Shown piece after piece: positions 1 to 8,005 of a stretch of DNA of 37,187 nucleotides (positions are counted from its first letter, which is position 1; every line of letters starts with the position of its first letter). The position numbers and the translations under genes were made by a program. Origin of the DNA: Promethearchaeota archaeon (GTDB lineage Archaea > Asgardarchaeota > Lokiarchaeia > Sigyniarchaeales > SOKP01); the NCBI GenBank assembly GCA_016839765.1, contig JAEOTP010000051.1, positions 1-37,187 on the forward strand. The letters run 5' to 3'. A model generated the notes under the pieces. It made no database searches. It was not told where the DNA came from and worked only from the letters and a program-made list of their open reading frames with translations.

Positions 1-2
1 CT

Positions 3-458
3 TTAACCCATGTACATGTAAATCAAGCATCCTATCAATATCCCGAATGTTAGTAATACCACAAATCCCATTTTCTTATTTTTTTCGAAAGTCACGCCAA
101 TTATGCTGAAGTCAGCAGCATAAAATACTATAATGTAGGGGATATGAAGTGGTAATATCTCTCTGAATGGAATCATGAGGATATAGTCTAATAATAATTC
201 CAAAAAGAGATAGAATAGGATAATGACTAAAGAGATTATAATCTTTTTTTCCTCCTTTTCCTTAATATATCCTATTAAGGTGATAGAGAAGGGAATTATT
301 AGGAGAATCACAATAAGACCAGAAACCTGCACGAGTTCCATATTTCCTATCTTTGTCGCAATATAAATAATACTTACTGAAATATTGAAAATAATAGAAG
401 AGATAATGAAAATAATATCCATTGATTTACCTAAATTTAATGATTTTGATTTACTCAT
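3..458 (-). CDS. Small polytopic membrane protein, function unknown
   Basis: The 151-residue product is almost entirely hydrophobic, with about five predicted membrane segments (roughly residues 13-33, 42-64, 73-92, 105-123 and 131-149). A short charged loop with KEKEEKK lies near residue 66, and the basic start MSKSKSLNLGK suggests a cytoplasmic N-terminus. No catalytic or transport motif is visible and I do not recognise the family. It lies 25 bp downstream of the Rab-like GTPase on the same strand, so the two may be co-transcribed. The stop codon is at the very edge of the window but appears complete. Confidence 0.7.
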   Translation of the reverse strand: MSKSKSLNLGKSMDIIFIISSIIFNISVSIIYIATKIGNMELVQVSGLIVILLIIPFSITLIGYIKEKEEKKIIISLVIILFYLFLELLLDYILMIPFREILPLHIPYIIVFYAADFSIIGVTFEKNKKMGFVVLLTFGILIGCLIYMYMG

Positions 459-483
459 AATATTAAAAATTTCATTTCATTTA

Positions 484-1041
484 TTAAAGCCTAAGCTTGA
501 TTTCAGCGATGTCTAAACCAGCCATAAGACAAGTAAGAACATAAAAACAATCATCTACCCTCTTTCCTGTCTTAGCTGAGGTTTCAATATAATATAAGTT
601 GAAGTCTTTGGCAAATTGATTTATTTCTTCCATAGAAATGGCTCTCTGATCAGGTAAATCGCTTTTATTACCAACTAACAAAAGAGGGATTTCAAATTTT
701 ATATTGGTACGCACTTCTTCTATCCATTTGAGAAGATGTTCAAAACTAGCATAATTTGTAAGATCAAAGACTAAAATTGCTCCTAAAGAACCCTGATAAT
801 ACATAGGTCTTATAGAACCAAATCGTTCTTCCCCGCCCGTGTCCCATACTTGCAATTTACATGTAATTAAGCCTTCATCTATTTCTATTGATATTGTTTT
901 AACGTGGAAATCTACTCCAATGGTCATTTTATAATCTTCGGTAAAAATTCCTTTTGAAAATCTAATAGTTAAAGCTGTTTTACCTACCCCACCATCTCCT
1001 ACAACAATCGTTTTAAAAAGATAATCATATTCTTGAGCCAT
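484..1041 (-). CDS. Rab/Ras-like small GTPase without lipid anchor
   Basis: This 185-residue protein has the full G-domain: P-loop GDGGVGKT (residues 15-22), switch I threonine at 40 in MTIGVDFHVK, G3 WDTGGEERF (66-74), G4 NKSD (125-128) and G5 ETSAK (153-157). It should bind GTP and Mg2+ and act as a cytosolic switch, as Rab-family proteins do. The residue matching the catalytic Gln of Ras/Rab (DTAGQE) is Glu71, so intrinsic hydrolysis may be altered. The C-terminus ends in EIKLRL and has no cysteine prenylation motif, so stable lipid anchoring is not expected. Rab-like GTPases of this kind are abundant in Asgard archaea. It may share a transcript with the membrane protein downstream. Confidence 0.95.
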   Translation of the reverse strand: MAQEYDYLFKTIVVGDGGVGKTALTIRFSKGIFTEDYKMTIGVDFHVKTISIEIDEGLITCKLQVWDTGGEERFGSIRPMYYQGSLGAILVFDLTNYASFEHLLKWIEEVRTNIKFEIPLLLVGNKSDLPDQRAISMEEINQFAKDFNLYYIETSAKTGKRVDDCFYVLTCLMAGLDIAEIKLRL

Positions 1042-1361
1042 TTTACATCAACCATTGAGATTTTCTTTTGTTCTATATTTCAATTCCACGATTTTTAATT
1101 ATACTATTAAATGAAGATTTATAAGAATCTAGTTATTTTTAATTTGATAATTTGTGTTAAATTAAAAAATTAAAGATTATTGACTATATATAAGGATAAA
1201 CTGTTTATTTGAATTTAACATTCTCAACCCTATTAAAAAAGTGGATATTATTTATAATTATTATTATATAAAAGTATTGTTTTCACTTAACTATCGTAAT
1301 AACAAGTTAGTTATGAAGAAAAAATAATGTAAATAAAATAATAATTATAAGATGATATCTA
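1042..1361. promoter_or_regulatory. Divergent AT-rich intergenic region with two candidate promoters
   Basis: This 320 bp gap separates the GTPase (minus) from the aminopeptidase (plus). No coding potential was seen. TATA-like sequences occur near 1264-1273 (tatataaaag, plus strand) and near 1115-1123 (ttataaatc read on the minus strand). Either could serve the flanking gene with a leader of roughly 50-65 nt. A further TATA-like run (ctatatataagg) lies at 1184-1195. Promoter assignment is inference from archaeal TATA-box spacing. Confidence 0.35.
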
Positions 1362-2627
1362 ATGTTATCCGAGTTTGAACAGAAATTAGAAAAATATGCT
1401 GAAGTAATATTAAAAGTAGGGTTAAATCTCCAACCTAAACAGCGGTTACTCATCGGAGGGGCTTCTAGTGCCTATGATGGTATATCTTTTGAAGCAGCTC
1501 CGTTGGTACGGATAATTGCAAGAAAAGCATACCAAATGGGGGCTCGATTGGTTGATGTGGTATGGGGTGATGAGCAATTACGCTTGATTCGATTTCAATA
1601 TGGTCCCAAAAGATCGCTTAAAGAATATCCAAAATGGAGAATAGATGCGAGACTCGATATTTCTCAAGCGGGAGATGCGAATCTTCACATTAGCAGCCCA
1701 AATCCCGATTTATTGAATGGAGTGGATCCTAGCCTGATTTTAAAATTTCAACTCCCTCTACATAAGCAACTTAAGCCCCTATTAAATCTTGTTTCTCAAT
1801 ATGCTTTAAACTGGTTAATAATTTCAACACCAAACCGAGCTTGGGGAGATAAAGTATTTCCAGACATTCCTTCACATGAGCGGATTCAGAAATTATGGGA
1901 TATGATATTTAAAATTTGTCGAATAACTGAAGAGGATCCTATTTCTGCGTGGCAAAATCATAATAAAAACCTCCATAAGCGATGTAATTATTTAAATCAA
2001 AAACAGTATAAAACACTAAAATTAACTTCTCCAGAAACTAATCTAACTGTTGGATTGCCTAAAGATCATATCTGGCATGGTGGAAGTGTAACATCACAGA
2101 GTGGGATTGATTTTACACCAAACTTACCTACTGAAGAAATTTTTACGATTCCACATAAAGACCGGGTTGATGGGGTTGTTAAGACTACTAGACCAGTTTT
2201 CTATCAAGGAAAAGTTATTGAGGAGTGTTCTTTTAAGTTTTCTAACGGCCGGATAATTGAGGCACAAGCTAAGGTTAGTGAAGATATTTTAATTAAGATA
2301 ATTGATATGGACGAAGGAGCTCGAAGATTAGGAGAGATTGCTTTAGTACCTCATAGTTCTCCCATATCACAGACAGGATTGCTTTTTTACAATATTTTAA
2401 TCGATGAAAATGCTTCAAATCATATTGCAATAGGTCAGGCTTTCAGAAATTCATTGAAAAATGGAAAGGAATTGACAGACGAAGAGTTCATGGCTGCTGG
2501 AGGTAATAATAGCATTATCCACCTTGATCTTATGATTGGTTCGGGAGAAATGAACGTAGATGGAATATTAGAGGATGAGACCGTAGAACCAATAATAAGA
2601 AACGGAGATTGGGCTTTTGATGTATGA
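1362..2627 (+). CDS. M29-family metallo-aminopeptidase
   Basis: The 421-residue protein matches the thermophilic aminopeptidase (AmpS/AmpT, peptidase M29) family in length and layout. It starts with the typical LEKYAEVILKVGLNLQPKQR helix and strand. The C-terminal half carries the likely two-metal site: Glu258/259 in LPTEEIFTIP, Glu325 in LGEIALVP, His354 in NASNHIAIG, and His387/Asp389 in HLDLMIG. The family removes N-terminal residues from peptides in the cytosol, and no signal peptide is seen here. ATG at 1362 follows a long AT-rich leader, with no clear Shine-Dalgarno sequence. It appears monocistronic. The family call is firm; substrate preference cannot be read from sequence. Confidence 0.92.
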   Translation: MLSEFEQKLEKYAEVILKVGLNLQPKQRLLIGGASSAYDGISFEAAPLVRIIARKAYQMGARLVDVVWGDEQLRLIRFQYGPKRSLKEYPKWRIDARLDISQAGDANLHISSPNPDLLNGVDPSLILKFQLPLHKQLKPLLNLVSQYALNWLIISTPNRAWGDKVFPDIPSHERIQKLWDMIFKICRITEEDPISAWQNHNKNLHKRCNYLNQKQYKTLKLTSPETNLTVGLPKDHIWHGGSVTSQSGIDFTPNLPTEEIFTIPHKDRVDGVVKTTRPVFYQGKVIEECSFKFSNGRIIEAQAKVSEDILIKIIDMDEGARRLGEIALVPHSSPISQTGLLFYNILIDENASNHIAIGQAFRNSLKNGKELTDEEFMAAGGNNSIIHLDLMIGSGEMNVDGILEDETVEPIIRNGDWAFDV

Positions 2628-2691
2628 TTTGATCTTTAACTGAGAAATTTTCTAATTTTGGAAGATCTTGATCTCTTTCATGAATAATTAA

Positions 2692-3057
2692 TTACAAGGA
2701 GAAAATATTCAAGATTGCTATGCTAACTGAAGCAATAAGAATTATTCCGAACATAATCACAAATGACCACTGTTTTCTTTGTCCATAGTAACCTGCTGCA
2801 TTAATCACTGCATAAATTACTAATCCCATTGCTAGAATAAAGAAATAAGGTGCCCAAGAGAGCCCAATAAGAAGAAAAATTCCGCTTACGAGAGAGAGAA
2901 TCCCCATTGTAATTTCAGCAGTTAAATGAAGCGCTATTGCTACAGGTTCTGTTTTCAATTCTGGTACCTGTTTTGTTAGAAGCAACATTGTCCAAAGTCC
3001 TAAAATCCCTATTCCTATTCCTATTGCGTATATTCCACTAATTATTAAAAGAACCAT
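2692..3057 (-). CDS. Four-helix small membrane protein, unknown
   Basis: The product is about 121 residues with four hydrophobic helices, in a spacing reminiscent of small integral membrane families in archaea (GIYAIGIGIGILGLW at the N-terminus, then three further segments). No functional motif is visible. The reading frame opens at GTG 3066, but that GTG lies inside the ribosome-binding sequence AAGGTGAG. I therefore place the start at ATG 3057, five bases after GGTGA. It is convergent with the aminopeptidase gene and downstream of the ArsR-like regulator on the same strand, with 194 bp between them. Confidence 0.7.
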   Translation of the reverse strand: MVLLIISGIYAIGIGIGILGLWTMLLLTKQVPELKTEPVAIALHLTAEITMGILSLVSGIFLLIGLSWAPYFFILAMGLVIYAVINAAGYYGQRKQWSFVIMFGIILIASVSIAILNIFSL

Positions 3058-3190
3058 ACTTCTCACCTTTTAAGGCAATTTTGTTAAAGAAGATAAGAAC
3101 TTAATCAAATAAAAGATTTTTGCTTCTTTTTAATTCATTATTTTATGCAATTAGGCTCACAGCGAAGAATTCTGGAATTGCATCTCTTCT

Positions 3191-3206
3191 TATTATTGCA
3201 ATAATA
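3191..3206. repeat. 16-bp perfect palindrome TATTATTGCAATAATA
   Basis: A perfect inverted repeat lies between the stop of the ArsR-like regulator gene and the start of the four-helix membrane protein. It could be a regulator site for the downstream gene or a termination signal. It is AT-rich, so chance occurrence is not excluded. Confidence 0.4.
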
Positions 3207-3251
3207 TTATTATTGAGAAAAGCATTCAGAATTTTATCAGATAAGGATAGA

Positions 3252-4004
3252 TTACTGGTTTAGAAATTCTAAGATACTCTTCATTGGAATCCCGGTTACC
3301 ATAAATATAAAGGGTTTCTCATTGCTTGAAGCCTTAATAAACTCTTCACTATAGAATAATTGGCAAAACTTTGTATACTTTTCTGATACCATATTAAATT
3401 GGCGTGGAGAGAGGTGTAAATAGCTAGATAATGCAGGAAATTCTATAGTTTCCGAACCATTTTTTGAAGTTATTTTTGACTCAACATCGTTAATTTCATA
3501 TTTAGGCCTAAATAACCCATAAATTACTTTTTTTGCAACATTTATCATCTTTTCTGGTTCTTTCTCAAAATTATTACTTACTTTTTCAAAAAAGCGCTGT
3601 GTTATGTTTAAATTAGCTTTACGAATTTTAATTGCATATAGCAATAGATTAATCACAGCTTTTGCTTGATCAGTGGTTGGCTTTTCTGGATTAAGTCCTG
3701 GGATGAAATCTTCAAATTCAGTGCTAAATTCAGGATTGAGAGAATATACATTCTCAAATACTTTAGGTTTATTAGAATTAGGATCAGAGTATATAGCTCT
3801 TTTTTCTTCAATAACACCATTTACTTCTTTCAACTTTTTTATATGCTCATGAATAGTAGATTTACTTTTATTCAATTTTTCAGCAATCTCGGTCAGGCTT
3901 AACTTTCCGTACATATTAAGATAAGTATAAATTTGGAATCTTGTCTTGTTTAAAAGATCAAACAGATCAGACATTTGTTCCTTTTTTAACGATATTTTAT
4001 CCAT
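3252..4004 (-). CDS. ArsR-like winged-helix transcriptional regulator
   Basis: The 250-residue protein has an N-terminal winged helix (about residues 16-75) with the helix-turn-helix LTEIAEKLNKSKSTIHEHIK, typical of archaeal ArsR-like regulators. A helical C-terminal region of about 170 residues has no recognised motif and may be a ligand or dimerisation domain. The gene is divergent from an MFS transporter. The 155 bp between them holds repeated CGAATTCG palindromes, which are good candidates for its own operator. A role as local regulator of the exporter is inferred from this arrangement. The start at ATG 4004 agrees with the predicted first helix. Confidence 0.85.
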   Translation of the reverse strand: MDKISLKKEQMSDLFDLLNKTRFQIYTYLNMYGKLSLTEIAEKLNKSKSTIHEHIKKLKEVNGVIEEKRAIYSDPNSNKPKVFENVYSLNPEFSTEFEDFIPGLNPEKPTTDQAKAVINLLLYAIKIRKANLNITQRFFEKVSNNFEKEPEKMINVAKKVIYGLFRPKYEINDVESKITSKNGSETIEFPALSSYLHLSPRQFNMVSEKYTKFCQLFYSEEFIKASSNEKPFIFMVTGIPMKSILEFLNQ

Positions 4005-4025
4005 TTTTTCTCACTCATCATATAC

Positions 4026-4143
4026 AATTCGAAAATATAAAAATGATCGAATTCGAATAATAATAAAAAATACGAACATTTAAATATTACCCATTTAATT
4101 TATTTAATATCAAATTCGAGATTGTTATCAAAAAACGAATTCG
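4026..4143. promoter_or_regulatory. Repeated CGAATTCG palindromes, candidate operators
   Basis: Two palindromes, TCGAATTCGA at 4047-4056 and CGAATTCG at 4136-4143, flank the regulator/MFS intergenic region about 88 bp apart. Related half-sites AATTCGAA (4026-4033) and AATTCGAG (4113-4120) lie beside each. The TATA-like tttaaatatta (4079-4089) lies between them. One palindrome sits 16 bp before the MFS start, and the other about 43 bp before the regulator start. Binding by the ArsR-like protein is inferred. Confidence 0.55.
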
Positions 4144-4159
4144 AAAAATAAAAAAAATA

Positions 4160-5602
4160 ATGAAGAGAAAAATGAAGAACAAAAAGGAAAATGTGATAAA
4201 AAAAGCTTGGCCTGCCTTTATTTCAAAAATTTCATATGCTATGACAATTAGTGCCGTATATTTGAATGTTATAATAATCTCAAAACTTCTCTGGTACAAT
4301 GAGCCATTTCATAGTGGTGAACTAGGTCTAATGATAGGTAGTACGATGATTATGACAGCACTTTCAGGTATACTTTTTGGATATTTAGCAGACAAATTTT
4401 CTAGAAAAAAAATCTATGCAATTTCAATCACTTTTTATGGATTTGGATTACTTTTGAATGGATTCGTTCCATTTGGGTTAGGAAACGTCTCATTTTATTT
4501 CTTTTTTACAACTCTTCTTATTCAAGGGTTTTTCAGTGGAGCTTTCACCCCTACTGAAACGTCCTATGTGAATGATATTGTTGACCAATCTATGCGTTCG
4601 AGATTTTATGGTTCAATTAATGCAGTTTTTCAATTAGCCCAGATTTTAGGAATGCTTGTTTCCTCAATCTTATTTCAAAATTTACTCTGGCGTCAATTCT
4701 ATTGGATTTTAGGTTCTTTAATAATTCTTGAAGGTATCTTAGTCGCAATTAAAGCACGAGAGCCTAAGAGGGCTATGAATCAAGAGGAATTAAAAGAAGT
4801 ATTAAAATCCTCCGATGTAAAATATAATTATAAACTTACAAAAGAAACAATTCGAAACACAATCCTTAGAAGGACCAATATGGTCGCATTCATAGAAGGT
4901 ATTTTTACTACCGTATTATTGTCAATCCCTGATTTCTTACTTATTGCTTACATAACAGGACCCCCCCATAATGTTGCTCCATTTACGACAACAATTTTTA
5001 TGCTAATAACGGGAGTACCCGGAGCAATAGTTGGTTCAATTAGTTTTGCAAAAATTTCTGATCATCTTGCAAAGAAAAACATTCGAAATCGAATTTATGT
5101 GATTATAACTTCGCTGATAGGGATGTTCGGAATATTCCTATTCATCTTTATCCTTCCCATCCCCAATTTCAGCTTAGAAGAAGGGAAAAGCATAGCAATT
5201 ATATTCAATCATCCGGAATTTATAATTATGGGTGTGTTAGCATTCCTCGCGAAAATGATTTATACAATTTATTCCATCAATCAACCCCCGATATTACAGA
5301 AAATCAATTTACCAGAAGCTCAAGGAAAGATTAGTTCAATAAATCAATCTCTAGAACTTATTGGTTCAGGATTAGGGCCAATTATAGCTGGGTTCCTATT
5401 AGCTAGTCTTAATCAGGATTATCGATCAACAGTCTTGATTTCTGCCACTATTGGAATGATAGGGTGCTTAACATGGTTACTTGGAGCGAAATCTATAAAA
5501 AGAGATATCCAAGGAATTTCATCAATATTAAAAATTAGGGCAGAGGAATTAAAAGAAAATGGTCAAATTCTTGACGAAATAAGCTTAATCGCTCAAGATT
5601 AA
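4160..5602 (+). CDS. MFS transporter, probable drug or small-molecule exporter
   Basis: The 480-residue protein has about twelve membrane segments with a central loop near residues 195-230, as in the major facilitator superfamily. The motif-A-like loop GYLADKFSRKKIYAIS (residues 75-90) matches the conserved G-x-L-aD-r-x-g-r-k pattern between helices 2 and 3. A late hydrophobic stretch reads LELIGSGLGPIIAGFLLA. MFS carriers move small solutes across the cytoplasmic membrane using ion gradients; the substrate is not readable here. The divergent ArsR-like regulator suggests inducible expression. ATG 4160 or ATG 4172 could be the start, since both leave a basic cytoplasmic tail. Confidence 0.9.
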   Translation: MKRKMKNKKENVIKKAWPAFISKISYAMTISAVYLNVIIISKLLWYNEPFHSGELGLMIGSTMIMTALSGILFGYLADKFSRKKIYAISITFYGFGLLLNGFVPFGLGNVSFYFFFTTLLIQGFFSGAFTPTETSYVNDIVDQSMRSRFYGSINAVFQLAQILGMLVSSILFQNLLWRQFYWILGSLIILEGILVAIKAREPKRAMNQEELKEVLKSSDVKYNYKLTKETIRNTILRRTNMVAFIEGIFTTVLLSIPDFLLIAYITGPPHNVAPFTTTIFMLITGVPGAIVGSISFAKISDHLAKKNIRNRIYVIITSLIGMFGIFLFIFILPIPNFSLEEGKSIAIIFNHPEFIIMGVLAFLAKMIYTIYSINQPPILQKINLPEAQGKISSINQSLELIGSGLGPIIAGFLLASLNQDYRSTVLISATIGMIGCLTWLLGAKSIKRDIQGISSILKIRAEELKENGQILDEISLIAQD

Positions 5603-5683
5603 ATATTAATTTATTTTTTTCTAGGAATTTCGATTGATATTTTTAAGCTTTAAAAAAATTAAAAAAAAAAATATTTACTTGTT

Positions 5684-5818
5684 TTATTCACAACAACTTT
5701 TATTTAGTGTTGTTTCACTTTTACGATCGCTATCATTTGAGCTCATACAAGTACAAATACAATCGTTATCTTCCTTAACGGGTTCCAAATCTTTTACTGG
5801 TTTAAATTTATTAGACAT
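5684..5818 (-). CDS. 44-residue Cys-rich small protein
   Basis: On the minus strand an ATG at 5818 opens a 44-residue frame that ends at TAA 5684. It starts MSNKFKPVKDLEPVKEDND, carries CICTC in the middle and ends in SCCE. It therefore has five cysteines and otherwise hydrophilic, charged residues, quite unlike random AT-rich translation. The opposite strand has an open frame across the same bases, but that product is Leu/Ser/Phe-rich and looks like a shadow. The gene is divergent from the HxlR regulator, whose N-terminus also carries a CxC motif. Metal or thiol chemistry is a plausible role but is inference; no known family is claimed. Confidence 0.6.
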   Translation of the reverse strand: MSNKFKPVKDLEPVKEDNDCICTCMSSNDSDRKSETTLNKSCCE

Positions 5819-5973
5819 TTTTTTATTTCATCCATAATTTTGTTTTTTTTATATTGATTCCAATCAATAAATTTTTAATAAATTGCTATATATTATATAT
5901 TAAGTATAAATTGTAAAGTATTTAAATTAACAAGTGTATAATAGCATAGTAAGTAAAAATAAGGTGATTTACT

Positions 5974-6342
5974 ATCAAAATAAATACTAATTCAAAATGT
6001 TATGATACAGAGGAAAATGGAATATGTTTTTGCCCGATTGAAGGAGTTATTGAAACGTTAAGCAAAAAATGGGCATTGGTAATTATTGGCACAATTAGTA
6101 ATCATAAAAGAATTAGATTTAATGAACTTATGAAAGATTTAATTGGGATAAGTCCAAGAACCTTATCAATGAGATTAAAAGAATTAGAAAAAGCAGAACT
6201 TATAAAAAGAGAAAGTTTCGCAGAAATTCCACCAAGAGTCGAATATACTTTGACGCAAGATGGCATAGAAGTGAAAGATGCTATGATACCTCTCATGGAG
6301 TGGGCTCATAAAAAATCAATTCAATCAAAAGCAGAAAAATAG
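5974..6342 (+). CDS. HxlR-family winged-helix regulator with non-canonical start
   Basis: The HxlR/DUF24 domain is clear: CFCPIEGVIETLSKKWALVI, then RIRFNELMKDLIGISPRTLS (recognition helix region), and the wing with IPPRVEYTLTQDGIE. The conserved N-terminal cysteine and KKW helix lie upstream of the first in-frame TTG (6076), so that start would remove part of the domain. The frame is open back to a stop at 5965 and contains no ATG, GTG or TTG there. A good ribosome-binding site GGTGAT (5963-5968) is followed five bases later by ATC (5974), which I use as the provisional start, giving 122 residues. An assembly indel is the alternative. The CxC motif recalls redox-sensing HxlR members such as HypR. 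Confidence 0.75.
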   Translation: MKINTNSKCYDTEENGICFCPIEGVIETLSKKWALVIIGTISNHKRIRFNELMKDLIGISPRTLSMRLKELEKAELIKRESFAEIPPRVEYTLTQDGIEVKDAMIPLMEWAHKKSIQSKAEK

Positions 6343-6468
6343 ATCAATTTAGCTATTTTTAATGAATATCTTACCCTTTCATAGCTAATTATTAATAATA
6401 TTAATTAAATTTGTAATTTGAATAGAAATTTACGAAATCTAGATTATATACCTGATAAACTTATACAT

Positions 6469-6981
6469 TTATTTTGTTAATTCGTGTATTAGATCGCATA
6501 TTTTTTGTGGGTTTCTTGTAGAGAAAAGAAATGGTCTACCAGATTGAAAGGTTAATTTTACAGCCTCTCCGAAATCTGTGTTATAGGCCCATGAGCCATC
6601 TAATCCAAATCGAATTCCTATCCCACCGTAAGTTCTAAAATGTGCTTTAGTTATATCACAACTGGTTATTTTGTTTAAGGGAATTCTTTTATGGTTAAAT
6701 ATTCCATAGGATACTTCAAGTTGATTACTAGTTAAATTAATTTTTAGTCCTCTGTAGTTCCAATAAAAAAGAAAAATGAGTATACTTACAACTCCAAATA
6801 TTATACCTATAAACCAAAATTCTTCTGGTATGATAACAGGAATGATTATACCGAGAGAAAGAATTAACAAAAATGCAAATAAGATTACAGCTTTTACAAA
6901 TTTTCCAGCGGGAACCCATTCTGCATATACTATTTCATTATTTTTCTGGATATTGTTTTCCTTAATTATATTAATCACCAA
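6469..6981 (-). CDS. Membrane-anchored PH-like domain protein
   Basis: The 170-residue protein has a short cytoplasmic start, two adjacent membrane helices (about residues 30-50 and 55-75), and a C-terminal domain that reads as a bacterial-type PH-like fold. That domain runs from LKINLTSNQLEVSYGIF and the IPLNKITSCDI strand pair to GEAVKLTFQSGRPFLFSTRN and a terminal helix PQKICDLIHEL. Proteins with two helices and a PH-like domain are common in archaea and bacteria, but their roles are mostly unknown. The start is uncertain: the frame opens with TTG 6981 and GTG 6978, and no ATG is near. It converges with the HxlR gene. Confidence 0.65.
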   Translation of the reverse strand: MVINIIKENNIQKNNEIVYAEWVPAGKFVKAVILFAFLLILSLGIIIPVIIPEEFWFIGIIFGVVSILIFLFYWNYRGLKINLTSNQLEVSYGIFNHKRIPLNKITSCDITKAHFRTYGGIGIRFGLDGSWAYNTDFGEAVKLTFQSGRPFLFSTRNPQKICDLIHELTK

Positions 6982-7149
6982 TTTAATTTTGTGTTTTTCA
7001 CCATGCTAATCATAACTAAGATAGGATTTAAATTTTTTTAATCTGCTATATATGCAATTATATATTTCAAGAGTGTATCTTATCAAACTAATCAATCTAT
7101 TTGTTTTTAGTAAACTAATAAAGTAAAAGAACATTTAATATTGATTAGA

Positions 7150-7974
7150 ATGCCCAAAGAAGAAGAAATTATCGGTTCATATAAGATTTCTAAATTCCCT
7201 AAAGATAGAATTCCTACTCTTGATTTTCTTGCAGTCGGAGATAATAAACATTATGTAAAAGGATTAATTGAAGTTGATGTTACCAATGGACAGCAAATCA
7301 TTAATAATTATGAAGAGGAGACTGCTATAAAGATCTCATTTACTGCTTGGTTATTAAAGTGTATAGGAAAGGCAGCCAGTGAATATAAAGAAGTTCACTC
7401 ACTGATGAAGGGTAAAAAGAAGATCATATCTTTTGATGATGTTGATATCTCTGTTCCTGTCGAAAGGTTAGCTAAAGGATTGAATGTTGTGATGCCGCTA
7501 GTAATAAGAAAGACTAATTTAAAAAGTGTCAAACAAATTCATGAAGAAATTAGATCAGCACAATCAGAGGAAGTTGATGGAGCTACTGTACTTGGAGAGT
7601 CTTCAATTAAAAGATGGGTTAAATTTTATACGAAACTTCCGAAATCAATAAGGAGATTTTTAATAAAGAGGTTATTGAAAAATCCCTTAAGAGTTAAGAA
7701 ATTAATGGGTACAATTATAGTAACTGCAATTGGAATGTTTGGAAAACTCTATGGATGGCCAATTCCGACTACTTCTCATCCACTAGCATTCGCGATTGGA
7801 GGAATTACCAAAAAGCCAGGAGTTATAAATGATAAAATTGAGATTAGACAATATTTAACAATTACTGTCTTATTTAATCATGATGTAGTAGATGGTGCTC
7901 CTGCTGCTCGTTTTATTACCAAACTAAAAGAATTAATTGAATCAGGTTATGGATTAATGGAATTAGAATTTTAA
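7150..7974 (+). CDS. Standalone E2-type (2-oxoacid dehydrogenase) acyltransferase domain
   Basis: The 274-residue protein corresponds to the catalytic core of dihydrolipoamide acyltransferases, with the active-site motif HDVVDG at 244-249, and with FTAWLLKCIGKAASEY and the GTIIVTAIGMFG strand. It has no lipoyl domain and no E1-binding domain, so it cannot be a normal E2 on its own. Chloramphenicol acetyltransferase shares this trimeric fold, and a free CoA-dependent acyltransferase role is possible. A close paralogue of equal length lies at 14906-15730. The frame opens at TTG 7141, but ATG 7150 is the better start and aligns with the paralogue. No E1 or E3 gene is near. Confidence 0.85.
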   Translation: MPKEEEIIGSYKISKFPKDRIPTLDFLAVGDNKHYVKGLIEVDVTNGQQIINNYEEETAIKISFTAWLLKCIGKAASEYKEVHSLMKGKKKIISFDDVDISVPVERLAKGLNVVMPLVIRKTNLKSVKQIHEEIRSAQSEEVDGATVLGESSIKRWVKFYTKLPKSIRRFLIKRLLKNPLRVKKLMGTIIVTAIGMFGKLYGWPIPTTSHPLAFAIGGITKKPGVINDKIEIRQYLTITVLFNHDVVDGAPAARFITKLKELIESGYGLMELEF

Positions 7975-8005
7975 TTATATATATAAAGAAAATAATAATC
8001 TAGAT

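Noticed and set aside
5634-5837. Plus-strand frame of 67 codons over the Cys-rich small gene
   Set aside because: The product is Leu/Ser/Phe-rich with no ribosome-binding site, and the minus-strand frame over the same bases is far more protein-like.
6102-6296. Minus-strand frame over the HxlR gene
   Set aside because: It is antisense to a clear HxlR domain and is rich in Ser, Leu and Ile, typical of shadow frames.
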